From positions 7,006,001 through 7,070,000 of the forward strand of contig NZ_CP035758.1 of the NCBI RefSeq assembly GCF_004208415.1: a DNA stretch of 64,000 nucleotides, given 5' to 3'. This document shows, in pieces, positions 1-8,717 of this stretch. The stretch is from Ktedonosporobacter rubrisoli (GTDB lineage Bacteria; Chloroflexota; Ktedonobacteria; Ktedonobacterales; Ktedonobacteraceae). The stretch's first letter is position 1. The number at the start of each line of letters is the position of its first letter. The notes under the pieces were generated by a model. It worked only from the letters and a program-made list of their open reading frames with translations, did no database searches and was not told the origin of the DNA. The position numbers and the translations under genes were made by a program.

Positions 1-1
1 G

Positions 2-556
2 ATGGAAGAACCCCAGGAGAAACCAACAGAACAGCAATCTACTCCAAATACCCAACCGATGAATGGTCCTACACCGGAAGCCGCGCGCATAGCCGAGCTA
101 GAGGCCCAACTTGCCCAGGCTCGCCAGGAAGCTGCCGACAACTGGAATAAATATCTGCGCGAGCGCGCCGACGTAGATAACATTCGCAAACGCCAGGAGC
201 GCTTGTTAGGAGACCGTGTGCTTCATCAGAAAAAAGCGCTCTTCCATAAATTGCTCGGAGTGATGGATAACGTAGAGCGAGCGCTCGTCTTCCAGGATAC
301 GATGGACCGAGCTCAATTGCAGCAGACATTACGCATGGTCCATTGGCAGATGAGCGAAGTGATGCGTAGCGAAGGGTTAAATCCGGTGCCCACCGTGGGA
401 GAGAATTTTAATCCCTACGTGCACGAAGCTATCGAAGCTGTTGAGAACAGTGACAAGCCGGAGGGTACGATTGTTGAGGAAGTACTCAAAGGGTATACAC
501 TCGGAGACGAGACCCTACGCCCCGCCCGCGTCAAAGTAAGTATGGGAAATAAATAA
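2..556 (+). CDS. grpE: GrpE, nucleotide exchange factor of DnaK
   Basis: GrpE releases ADP from the cytosolic chaperone DnaK so that substrate can leave. The 184 residues match the family length. The first 30 residues are rich in Pro, Gln and Glu and look disordered. A coiled coil runs from about residue 28 to 95, followed by the beta-rich head with the signature FNPYVHEAIEAV. The ATG is at base 2, so its ribosome binding site lies outside the window and a longer N-terminus cannot be excluded. It heads a grpE-dnaJ-hspR run; by analogy with other bacteria, dnaK is probably just upstream. Confidence 0.96.
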   Translation: MEEPQEKPTEQQSTPNTQPMNGPTPEAARIAELEAQLAQARQEAADNWNKYLRERADVDNIRKRQERLLGDRVLHQKKALFHKLLGVMDNVERALVFQDTMDRAQLQQTLRMVHWQMSEVMRSEGLNPVPTVGENFNPYVHEAIEAVENSDKPEGTIVEEVLKGYTLGDETLRPARVKVSMGNK

Positions 557-572
557 CCATACGGAGAACTGT

Positions 573-612
573 GAGGTATGCGCATATCTCAAATTTGTGA
601 TGCGCATACCTC
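573..612 (+). repeat. 13-bp perfect inverted repeat between grpE and dnaJ
   Basis: GAGGTATGCGCAT (573-585) and ATGCGCATACCTC (600-612) are perfect reverse complements around a 14-nt spacer. No T-run follows, so this is not a standard terminator. It differs from the HrcA CIRCE element and from the HspR HAIR motif. It could be an RNA processing or stability hairpin, or a protein site. Confidence 0.7.
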
Positions 613-640
613 AATGACAAAGCCACAAAGGGGCTGGGTT

Positions 641-1645
641 ATGGATTACAAAGATTACTATAAGATACTCGGTGTCGCACGAGGCGCTAGCACAGATGAT
701 ATCAAGAAAGCCTTCCGTAAGCTAGCTCGCAAGTACCACCCTGACGTTAATCCCGGCGATAGGAAGGCTGAGGAACGATTTAAAGAGATCAACGAGGCCT
801 ACGAGGTACTTTCAGACCCCGATAAGCGGCGCAAATATGATACGCTCGGCCCAAACTGGCAAGAGCAGTTCGGACCTAACTTCTCAGGCGCCGGCAGGCG
901 TAGCTATCAATATGGCACGCGCGGCGGCTCATTTGACTTCGATCCGATGGGACCAGGTTTTTCTGATTTCTTCGAGGCGTTATTTGGGCGCGGTTCCACT
1001 ACAAGCGGGCGCACAAACATGCGCAGGCGCGCCGGGGATAATATAGAGCAGCCAGTTGAAGTCACCGTGCAAGAGGCCTTTAGCGGCGGCGTGCGCACCT
1101 TTAATGTGCAATCACCAGAGGTCTGCCCCACCTGTCAGGGCGTCGGCGAAGTAAACGGTAAAATATGTCCCACCTGCAATGGGCAGGGGGCCGTGCCGCG
1201 CAGCAAGCGCCTTCAGGTCAAGATTCCACCCGGCGTGGATAATGGTTCGAAGATCCGCGTCGCCGGTGAGGGACAGCCAGGCATTGGAGGCGGTCCACGG
1301 GGAGATCTCTTCCTTGTCATCAGTGTCAAGCCCGATTCAGTCTTTGAGCGCAAGGGCGACGATCTCTATATCGATATCGATGTAGAGCTCGTAAAAGCTA
1401 TGCTTGGCGGCGAAGTAACGGTTCCCACGCCAGATGGTCGCAAATTGATTCTGACCATCCCTCCTGAGACCCAGAATAGCCGCTTGTTCCGCCTGGCCGG
1501 CAAGGGTATGCCTCGTTTACGCAACGAAGGACACGGCAATCTCTTTGCTCGCGTACGCGTTGTATTGCCAATGCATCTCTCGGCCGATGAGCGCGCCCTC
1601 TTCGAGAAGCTGGCACGTAGCCGCGGCGTCGAGGTTCACCCGTAG
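641..1645 (+). CDS. dnaJ: DnaJ-type co-chaperone with a reduced zinc centre
   Basis: This Hsp40 co-chaperone delivers unfolded protein to DnaK and stimulates its ATPase. From the ATG at 641, preceded by AAAGGGG, it has 334 residues; an in-frame ATG at 578 lies inside the upstream inverted repeat and has no such site. The J domain (about residues 3-68) has HPD at 33-35. A Gly/Phe-rich linker follows, then a zinc region and the C-terminal substrate-binding beta domains. Only two CxxCxG motifs are present (Cys 162/165 and 176/179), where classical DnaJ has four. It may therefore be a DnaJ-like paralogue rather than the main DnaJ. Confidence 0.93.
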   Translation: MDYKDYYKILGVARGASTDDIKKAFRKLARKYHPDVNPGDRKAEERFKEINEAYEVLSDPDKRRKYDTLGPNWQEQFGPNFSGAGRRSYQYGTRGGSFDFDPMGPGFSDFFEALFGRGSTTSGRTNMRRRAGDNIEQPVEVTVQEAFSGGVRTFNVQSPEVCPTCQGVGEVNGKICPTCNGQGAVPRSKRLQVKIPPGVDNGSKIRVAGEGQPGIGGGPRGDLFLVISVKPDSVFERKGDDLYIDIDVELVKAMLGGEVTVPTPDGRKLILTIPPETQNSRLFRLAGKGMPRLRNEGHGNLFARVRVVLPMHLSADERALFEKLARSRGVEVHP

Positions 1646-1667
1646 GAGGCGAAAGGAGTAAATAGTC

Positions 1668-2045
1668 ATGCCTGAGAAAAGTGATGGCGCATGGTACATC
1701 ATTAGTGTGGCAGCGCAGAAGGCGGAGGTACACGAACAAACATTGCGCCATTACGAACGCTTAGGACTGATCTCGCCTGCACGTAAAGGGAATAGTCCTC
1801 ATAGTCCGCGCCTTTACTCAGATCGCGACATTGAACGCGTCGTCCATATTCGCAGCTTGATGCGCGATCTAGGGGTAAATCTAGCTGGCGTTGAGGCTAT
1901 TCTGCATATGAAAGATCGTATGGAGCGCTTGCAAGAAGAGCTAGAAGAGCAGATGTCGCAAATGCGCGACCGACACGAGGCAGAGACACGCAGGCTTAAG
2001 GAGATCATTGAGCGCTTACAACGCGGCTCTTCTGCTACCTCCTGA
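1668..2045 (+). CDS. hspR: HspR-type MerR family heat-shock repressor
   Basis: This 125-residue protein has a MerR winged helix-turn-helix in its first 75 residues (EQTLRHYERLGLISPARKG is typical of HspR) and a C-terminal coiled coil from about residue 85. HspR represses dnaK-type operons at HAIR inverted repeats and uses DnaK as co-repressor. The start follows GGAGGCGAAAGGAG. It lies 22 nt after dnaJ, so it is probably the last gene of the operon and an autoregulator. No full HAIR motif is visible within the window; it would be expected upstream of base 1. Confidence 0.9.
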   Translation: MPEKSDGAWYIISVAAQKAEVHEQTLRHYERLGLISPARKGNSPHSPRLYSDRDIERVVHIRSLMRDLGVNLAGVEAILHMKDRMERLQEELEEQMSQMRDRHEAETRRLKEIIERLQRGSSATS

Positions 2046-2192
2046 TAACTCTGCGTTACTCCGTCCTTCGCTGCGTGCAGCACCTTTCTGTAAGAGAGTT
2101 TCTTTCAAGGCTGTAAAGTGTAGTTGTGGATGTCTCGTTAGCGTTTGCCCCTCGTCCTGTATGCCTGCCCCTTTTCTCAACAGCTCTGGCTG

Positions 2193-2225
2193 GTTCCCTA
2201 ACGTCATGCTATACTGTTAGGGAAC
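2193..2225 (+). promoter_or_regulatory. Inverted repeat enclosing a -10-like box before the LuxR gene
   Basis: GTTCCCTAAC (2193-2202) and GTTAGGGAAC (2216-2225) are perfect 10-bp arms with a 13-nt spacer. The spacer ends in TATACT (2210-2215), a good -10 box, although no good -35 box is visible. Transcription would start near 2222, about 27 nt before the LuxR ATG. An operator overlapping a regulated promoter is a reasonable reading. Confidence 0.5.
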
Positions 2226-2248
2226 TGCAGAGGTGAGGAAAGTGCATT

Positions 2249-5200
2249 ATGGCATATCTTGTTCAAGAGAATGGCCTTGTCTGTCAGTCACCCGATCTTA
2301 CCCCTCTTCTGAGCGTGGAAACGCCGCAATGGTATAGCTGGCTGGCTGAAATAACTGCCTTTATGTTTACATGCTCGCTCGGTAGCTTTACAGCGCGCAA
2401 GGAGCAGGCGACCAATGGGCGCGGGGGAGCGTACTGGAAGGCGTATCGCAAGTGCCACGGCAAGCTCTACCGGGTTTATCTGGGAAAAACTGAGCATTTA
2501 ACGCTGGCCCGCCTGCAACTGGCGGCCACAAAACTGAGTGAACGCATTGCTGAGCAGGGAACAGGTCCAGTTAAGCAACCATCGAGATCAGAGGCGCACA
2601 CTGAGGAGCAGCATACACGGGAACTAGCTATTCCCCAACTGCTCTCTAGCCGGCTCCTACCTCCACCCGTTCTCAAGTATTGCATAGCGCGTCCCCGTTT
2701 GCTCGATGTCCTACAAGCTGCGCATACTAAGAAATTAGTCCTCATTGCGGCACCGGCCGGCTCAGGCAAGACAACCCTCTTAAGCGAGTGGGCGCAGCAC
2801 ACCTCAACTGTCCTCTGGATAACTCTCGATGCAGAGGATAACGATCCTATTAGCTTCTGGTCTTATATCCTTGCCAGCTTTCAGCGCGCTTTTCCTGGCT
2901 ATAGCGAACAGGTCTCCTATTTACTCAGCTCTCCCAGATCTTCCCTGCTTCGCGCGGCACTTATTGAACTGCTCAATACTATGGAGAACCTGGCGGCCGA
3001 GGTGTTTCTACTGCTTGACGATTATCAGCTGATCCAGAATAACACAATCCATGAGACGCTGCTCTTTTTTCTTGAGCATTTGCCGTCCCATATGCACATG
3101 ATCATAGCCAGCCGCTACGTTCCTCCCTGGCCGCTGGGCCGGCTGCGCGCAAGTGGCTCGCTGCTTGAATTAGGGAGCGCTGAGCTGCGCTTTACCCATG
3201 AAGAGGTGACTGCTTTTCTGGCTCGGCAAATCTCTCCTATACCCTCGACCAGCGCGATTACAAAGCTGGAGGAGCGAACCGAGGGCTGGGCCGCCGGTTT
3301 GCAACTTGCCGCCCTGGCTCTGCAGCAAGAACCCAACATTAAACATTTCTTTGCGCGCTTCAGCGGTCGCTCTTATCCCTTGCGAGCTTATCTATTGGAA
3401 GAAGTAGTGGCACGCCAGCCGGAGGAAGAACAGCGCTTCTTGCTCTATACCTCGATCGTCGAACGTTTTAGTGCTGAACTTAGCGAGGCCCTGACCGGCG
3501 ATCACAATGCCTATCTCTTGCTCCAACGCCTGCAGCAAAAGAAGCTCTTTATCTACATGCTTGATGAGCAAGGGGAATGGTACCGCTATCACCATCTCCT
3601 GACTGAGGCTCTGCGCAACCATTTGCGCACGACGCAGCCCGAGCTCTTTCGCCAGCTATATAGGCGAGCTAGCATCTGGTATGAACAGCGTGCCTTACTG
3701 GCAGAAGCTGTTGAGTCCGCCCTGGTGGCCCGAGATTATGGGCGAGCCATGAATTTAATAGCGAGCTGTGCGCCGGCCGTCCGCAAGCATGGTGAGCACA
3801 TCCGCGTGCTGGGTTGGTTGGGCCAGCTACCTGAGGCGGCCCTGGCTTCTCAGCCCACGCTACAACTTATGCATGCTTCCACCTTAATCGCAAGCGGGCG
3901 CCTGGATGAGGGGGAAAGCCGTCTGCAGCGACTTGAAAAAGCCTTGGCTGCAATGCCGCCAGCAGACAGAGAGCAGAGCCTGGCTGGGCCAATTGCTACT
4001 CTGCGGGCAGCACTTGCCAGTACACGAGGAGACATGCAAAAAGCCCTGGAAGCTGCTCATGACGCGCTTGCCAATCTGCCAGCCGATGACCTGGAACGCC
4101 GTGGCAGCGTCTATCTCAGTATGGGCAACGCCTATTTCCATAGGGGCGATTTTAGCGCAGCCCAGAAGGCTTTGGCAGAGGCTGTAGCTATCAGCCGACA
4201 CATCGGCAATATCTCTCAGTACCTGGAAACGCTGCACCTGCTCGCTTATGTGCAGATATTGCAGAGCTTGCCTTGCCAGGCCAACGAGAGTTGTCTGCAA
4301 GGACTGCGCCTCGCCACGGCCTATGGTCTGGACAGGACAGCAAGTGTGGCCAGCCTCTATATGAGTCGGGGCGATCTGCTCTACGAGTGGAATGAGTTGG
4401 AGGCTGCCGCCGAGCAGCTGACGCAGGGAATTGAGCTGAGCAGGCGCGGAGAAAATTTGATTGGCATGATTGACGGCTCATTAACTCTGGCTCAAGTCAG
4501 ACAGGCCCAGGGCGACATGCAAGGGGCGCAGGCCTTAATGCAGCGAGCCGAGCAATTTGCCAGTCAGACCAGAGAGCTGATTTATATGACCTTTGTGGCC
4601 AGGCTGCGCGTCTATCTCTGGCTCCTACATGGCGACGTAGAGGCTGCAGCGCGCTGTGCGGATAATTCCGGTCTGTATGCCGCCTATGACGACAAAGAGC
4701 CCACTACCTCTCAGCTTTCTTTCTTCGCCTTGATGGATGCTCTGACCCTGGCCCGGCTCTATCTTGCCCAGGAGGAGCTAGCAAGAGCCCATAAATTGCT
4801 TAGCCGCATCAAGAACACGCTCGATCCACAACAGCATACAAGGCGCTATATTCAGTGGGGCCTTCTCAAGACCCTCAGCGACCATGCCCGACATAAACAG
4901 GATGCCGCCTTGCGCCTCCTGGAACAAATTCTGCAGCTAGCCGAACCTGCCCACTATGTGCGCGCTTTTCTTGACTTCGGCTCCGCCCTCGCACCTTTAT
5001 TGACAGAACTTCTTCAAGACAGATCTATTCCTCGCTCTACGCAGAATTATGCAAGGAATTTGCTGATCTCCATTACAGCAGCACAACCACAACTGGTCGG
5101 CGTATCAATACAGCAATCCGCAAAAGCCATATCCCCTGAGCGGCTCAGTTTACGCGAGCTGGCCGTCCTGCGCTTGCTGGCTCAGGGGCTTTCAAACCGG

Positions 5201-5329
5201 GAGATAGCTCAGCGGCTCATCGTGACTGAGTACACGGCAAAAACCCATACCAGGCACATCTATAGAAAGCTCAACGTACATAGCCGCACCCAGGCCATCG
5301 CCCGGGCCCAGGAATTGCACATTCTCTAA
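2249..5329 (+). CDS. MalT-like LuxR family ATP-dependent transcriptional regulator
   Basis: This 1026-residue STAND-type regulator has four parts. Residues about 25-105 form an N-terminal module (WYSWL, GSFTARKE, GGAYWKAYR, YLGKTEHLTLARL) that I associate with Ktedonobacteria regulators. An NB-ARC-like ATPase follows, with Walker A APAGSGKTT near 168 and Walker B FLLLDDYQ near 255. A long helical TPR-like sensor region extends to about 900. The last 65 residues form a LuxR helix-turn-helix (LSLRELAVLRLLAQGLSNRE). Like MalT, it probably activates transcription when it binds an inducer, which is unknown here. The start has GAGGTGAGGAAAG upstream. Confidence 0.92.
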   Translation: MAYLVQENGLVCQSPDLTPLLSVETPQWYSWLAEITAFMFTCSLGSFTARKEQATNGRGGAYWKAYRKCHGKLYRVYLGKTEHLTLARLQLAATKLSERIAEQGTGPVKQPSRSEAHTEEQHTRELAIPQLLSSRLLPPPVLKYCIARPRLLDVLQAAHTKKLVLIAAPAGSGKTTLLSEWAQHTSTVLWITLDAEDNDPISFWSYILASFQRAFPGYSEQVSYLLSSPRSSLLRAALIELLNTMENLAAEVFLLLDDYQLIQNNTIHETLLFFLEHLPSHMHMIIASRYVPPWPLGRLRASGSLLELGSAELRFTHEEVTAFLARQISPIPSTSAITKLEERTEGWAAGLQLAALALQQEPNIKHFFARFSGRSYPLRAYLLEEVVARQPEEEQRFLLYTSIVERFSAELSEALTGDHNAYLLLQRLQQKKLFIYMLDEQGEWYRYHHLLTEALRNHLRTTQPELFRQLYRRASIWYEQRALLAEAVESALVARDYGRAMNLIASCAPAVRKHGEHIRVLGWLGQLPEAALASQPTLQLMHASTLIASGRLDEGESRLQRLEKALAAMPPADREQSLAGPIATLRAALASTRGDMQKALEAAHDALANLPADDLERRGSVYLSMGNAYFHRGDFSAAQKALAEAVAISRHIGNISQYLETLHLLAYVQILQSLPCQANESCLQGLRLATAYGLDRTASVASLYMSRGDLLYEWNELEAAAEQLTQGIELSRRGENLIGMIDGSLTLAQVRQAQGDMQGAQALMQRAEQFASQTRELIYMTFVARLRVYLWLLHGDVEAAARCADNSGLYAAYDDKEPTTSQLSFFALMDALTLARLYLAQEELARAHKLLSRIKNTLDPQQHTRRYIQWGLLKTLSDHARHKQDAALRLLEQILQLAEPAHYVRAFLDFGSALAPLLTELLQDRSIPRSTQNYARNLLISITAAQPQLVGVSIQQSAKAISPERLSLRELAVLRLLAQGLSNREIAQRLIVTEYTAKTHTRHIYRKLNVHSRTQAIARAQELHIL

Positions 5330-5558
5330 TCTGCTCCGAGCCAAACTTCCCTTTAGCGTGCCTATAGCTCTCAATCGCAGGCTCCAGGCGCCTCTAAAAC
5401 TGGCAAAATTTGTTCTCTGCGGCCAAGCGCTATCACGCAAATACCCCTTTTAGGCGATGACACACAAACACTTTACCTCTTATCCTGAAAAGGCACAGCC
5501 ATATAATCTTCTCTTCGCTCATAGCTGGCCTGCTGTCAAAATTCTAGAAGGAGATGTG

Positions 5559-6470
5559 ATGAGTACTCATCCCTTGAGCTCTGATCCGGCTCAAAACAAG
5601 AACGTATCGATCTTGAGCGCTGGTTTGCTTCTGCGTATCCTGGCTGGAGGAATTGCCGCAGCTATCATCCTGACCGCCTTTGGACTGCTTACTTCGTCCG
5701 GCCATGGTGCAGCCTTTTTGCTGCAGAAAATTATTGTTAATCTCGTCTCCGGCCTCCTTTACGTCGCGGTTATGGCTCCCTTAGCCATCTCTTTACCCTT
5801 ACGCTGGCCCGCGCGTTTTGGGGCAATCTTTGTGCCACTCTACGTGACTGGTGTGCTCGCAGATCTTGTTGAGGCCTATTTTTATACAACCACGCTTACC
5901 CCTTTTAAGCTCGTTATGGCTCTCATTTTTGAGAGCATCCCATTTCTGCTTATCGCCCTCGTCATCGCCTGGCTACTGCCACCATCCAGCAAAGCGCGCT
6001 CCCGACCCGGATTGCGCCAACGTGCCTTACTTTCCTGGCTCTGGCGCATTGTGCTTGTTGGTATTCTTTACGTACCGACCTATTATCTCTTTGCCACCCT
6101 GGTTACGCCAATTGAGCATATCTTTTACCATGATCCGTCATTCGTGGCCCAGCTCCACACCCAGGTACCGCCCGCCAGCGTCACCATCATTCTAGAGGCG
6201 TTCAGAGGCGTTTTCTTCGCGCTGGCCATGCTGCCCGTGCTGGCCGTTATGGATGGGCCGAGCTGGCCACTCCTGCTCTACCTGACGCTTATTGGAGTGG
6301 TTATAGAGGCCTGGGTTCCGCTATTGGGGCAAGCTAACTGGCCCTGGGCTATGCGCCTGGGCAACATGCTGGAGCTGACCGGCGATGCTCTAGGGCGGGG
6401 GATTGCCATAACCCTACTTCTGGCATTACCAGCCACTTTCAAGAGGAGGAAAGAAACAGAAGCCGGCTAA
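5559..6470 (+). CDS. Polytopic membrane protein of unknown function
   Basis: The start is set by AGAAGGAGATGTG directly before the ATG; an in-frame ATG at 5457 would add 34 residues without such a site. The 303-residue product has a short cytosolic N-terminus and about seven or eight hydrophobic helices, split by a basic loop near residues 148-160 (SSKARSRPGLRQR). I recognise no motif that names a substrate or reaction. It sits alone between a LuxR regulator and a promoter-hairpin element. Confidence 0.75.
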   Translation: MSTHPLSSDPAQNKNVSILSAGLLLRILAGGIAAAIILTAFGLLTSSGHGAAFLLQKIIVNLVSGLLYVAVMAPLAISLPLRWPARFGAIFVPLYVTGVLADLVEAYFYTTTLTPFKLVMALIFESIPFLLIALVIAWLLPPSSKARSRPGLRQRALLSWLWRIVLVGILYVPTYYLFATLVTPIEHIFYHDPSFVAQLHTQVPPASVTIILEAFRGVFFALAMLPVLAVMDGPSWPLLLYLTLIGVVIEAWVPLLGQANWPWAMRLGNMLELTGDALGRGIAITLLLALPATFKRRKETEAG

Positions 6471-6572
6471 GTTGGTTTGAAATTTGAGCCCCCAACGTTA
6501 CCCTTTGCGCCTCGCCGCTCTCAGCTGGAGAAGAACGAGAAATGGAAAGCTCTGAATTAAGCCGCAAAAGAC

Positions 6573-6601
6573 TTGAAAATTCTGCTCGCTTATGTTATAA
6601 T
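6573..6601 (+). promoter_or_regulatory. Near-consensus sigma-70 promoter
   Basis: TTGAAA (6573-6578) and TATAAT (6596-6601) are separated by exactly 17 nt. The predicted start near 6608 is only about 8 nt before a terminator hairpin, and no plus-strand gene follows, so a product would be a very short RNA. Confidence 0.65.
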
Positions 6602-6615
6602 TAATACTACACCGT

Positions 6616-6651
6616 GAGGCACAACTGTTATGGGTTGTGCCTCTTTTATTT
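6616..6651 (+). terminator. Rho-independent terminator
   Basis: GAGGCACAAC (6616-6625) pairs perfectly with GTTGTGCCTC (6634-6643) over an 8-nt loop, followed by TTTTATTT. It can end transcription of the membrane protein gene upstream, and also any transcript from the promoter at 6573. Confidence 0.85.
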
Positions 6652-6663
6652 GCCAATAGAGCA

Positions 6664-8310
6664 TCAGAGCTGAGGAGCCACGGCCGGCATCAGGTGCGAT
6701 TGCATCTTGAGGGCAATAATGCGCGTTGCCGCCTCATCGATACGCGCCTGCGTGAGCGTCCCATCCTGTACAGCCGCCTTGAGCGCATCAAGCATAGCGT
6801 GCATCTGATCCGACCCGCTAGGCCCGAGTATCATATCATCGCCAGCCTTAAGGGCCAGAACAGCCGCCTGAGGCATGCTTATCTGCTTTCCATCCACTAC
6901 AACCCCTTGCATATAAAGCGCATCTGTCAGCACAACGCCATCATAGCCAAATTCCTTACGCAAAATGTCGGTCATAAAGGTTGGCGAGAGCTCGGCAGGT
7001 AGCTTGGGATCAATAGCCGGCATAAGCACATCAGTTGGCATGATCATACCAGGATTCTCTAGCTTATCAGGCGACTGAATAAAGTGCTTGAAAGGGGCAA
7101 GCTCAACCTGATAGATCTGCTCTTTGGTACGGTTAATGACGGGCAAGCCAAAGTGGGCATCGATAGTAGAAGCGCCCAGCCCGGGAAAATGCTTGATACA
7201 GGCGATGACGCCATCTCCCTGCAAAGCCTGCATATAGGGGCCGGCAAACTTAATCACCGAGTCGGCCGAATAGCCAAAGGTACGCGTTACCTGATTTGGC
7301 CCGTTGGGAACTAAGGCCACATCCACATCGGGGGCCAGATTGGTATTAATGCCCAGAGCCAGCAAGTCGTGAGCCAGCTGATGGCCTTGCTGGGCCGCCA
7401 TGTCTTGATTACCGCTCTCATAGATGGACAGCGCCGAAGGACGGGACGGATAGATATTGCGCAAGCGCTGCACAATTCCACCTTCTTCATCGGTCGAAAC
7501 GAATAGGGGGAGCTTAGCGTTCTTCTGCATCTTGGCAATATCCTGGCGCGTCTGATCGGCTGTCTGCATTTGAAACTCATACATAATGACGCCACCCGCA
7601 TGAAGCTGATTGACCATCGTATCAAGGTCGGGCGAGTAAAAGCTATCGTTGTACTCGACCATGATAAGCTGCCCGAGCTTCTCATCAAGCGTCATACGGG
7701 AGACATAGAGGCCGGCAAGCTGTTTATAGTTCATCCGCATGGCCAGATGCCGCCGAGCGCTAATCTGCTGCGCATTGAGGGGCTGCTGTACGGCAGGTCC
7801 TTTGTGATTTGTAACAAGATTCAGCAAGGCGGCTCCCGAATCCAGGAAAGCGGTTCCCGATAAGACACGTTCGCCTATCAGGCCACTGATAAGCACAAGA
7901 GCCACAAGCAGGACAAGACTAACAACGACTATAAAAGGCGAGCGACGCTGGCGACGCCTCATCATCAAGCCAAGTTGGGCCTGAAAAGATGCGCGCCGCG
8001 TGGTCTGGGGGCGAGCAGACGGCTTCACGCGCGCTAATTTGGCCGACAGCTCTAAGTTCCGCCAGTTTCCCTTTTGATACTCCTGAGCTGGCATGGGACG
8101 AGAGGTGGCCATCCAGGCTTCATGCTTACCTGTCACGTTCTCCGGAAAGTTGGGATCTGGCGTTACAGGACTGAATTGTTGTATAGAGGGCTGCCTGGAG
8201 GTGGCAGCATCTGGCCGTCGCGCCGAAGCAGATGAGAGCGACGGATCGGTCATAGTAATTTTAGGATTATTATTTCCCTTATGGGGAGGTTCAGGCTTAT
8301 CTATAGTCAT
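6664..8310 (-). CDS. Membrane-anchored GH3 glycosidase (beta-N-acetylhexosaminidase type)
   Basis: This 548-residue protein has a cytosolic disordered N-terminus of about 120 residues, one transmembrane helix near 124-147, and a glycoside hydrolase family 3 domain from about 195. The positive-inside rule (MMRRRQRR before the helix) puts the enzyme outside the cell. Visible motifs are the substrate-binding KHFPG at 373-377, an Asp-x-His dyad in IDAHFGLP, and the nucleophile Asp in VVLTDAL near 463. NagZ-like enzymes remove terminal N-acetylglucosamine, for example from peptidoglycan fragments. Most NagZ are soluble, so the anchor is unusual. GGAGC lies upstream of the ATG. Confidence 0.88.
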   Translation of the reverse strand: MTIDKPEPPHKGNNNPKITMTDPSLSSASARRPDAATSRQPSIQQFSPVTPDPNFPENVTGKHEAWMATSRPMPAQEYQKGNWRNLELSAKLARVKPSARPQTTRRASFQAQLGLMMRRRQRRSPFIVVVSLVLLVALVLISGLIGERVLSGTAFLDSGAALLNLVTNHKGPAVQQPLNAQQISARRHLAMRMNYKQLAGLYVSRMTLDEKLGQLIMVEYNDSFYSPDLDTMVNQLHAGGVIMYEFQMQTADQTRQDIAKMQKNAKLPLFVSTDEEGGIVQRLRNIYPSRPSALSIYESGNQDMAAQQGHQLAHDLLALGINTNLAPDVDVALVPNGPNQVTRTFGYSADSVIKFAGPYMQALQGDGVIACIKHFPGLGASTIDAHFGLPVINRTKEQIYQVELAPFKHFIQSPDKLENPGMIMPTDVLMPAIDPKLPAELSPTFMTDILRKEFGYDGVVLTDALYMQGVVVDGKQISMPQAAVLALKAGDDMILGPSGSDQMHAMLDALKAAVQDGTLTQARIDEAATRIIALKMQSHLMPAVAPQL

Positions 8311-8717
8311 TTATGTTGCTCCATAAATTGTTGCTCAAATCTAAGTATAAACCAGTCGCAGATAGGAGTGCACCGATACTCAGAAAGTATTATGCCAGAA
8401 ATATGGCCTCCAAGGCAGGTGCAGTACGTTCAGAAGCACTCCAAAGATGGTACTATCAGGCCAATCGAGAAAATAGAGATGCAGGTCTAAACGAGTTTCT
8501 ACTTGCCTTAGTTTGCGTCAAAGAGCGTAAAATTGGCTATTTTTTCTTCCCCTTTCTCCGTGCTGACCAGCCTGGCCGAAAAAGCCAGTGAGCGATACCC
8601 CGGAAAAAATACTGCCAGCTTCCTACCGAATAAAAATAAGTAATCGCCAGCTATACTTTCTTTTCTTTCGTTTTTCTGCTACCCTAACAAATATTCATTG
8701 ACTCAGGAGCCAGTAGC
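8311..8717. other. Intergenic region between GH3 gene and divergent Lrp gene
   Basis: I see no convincing gene in these 407 bases. On the minus strand a weak promoter candidate for the GH3 gene is TATACT (plus-strand 8344-8349) with TGCACT 17 nt upstream (8367-8372). On the plus strand TATACT at 8652-8657 precedes the Lrp gene but lacks a -35 box. The last 120 bases are AT-rich, as is common near Lrp-type autoregulated promoters. Confidence 0.4.
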
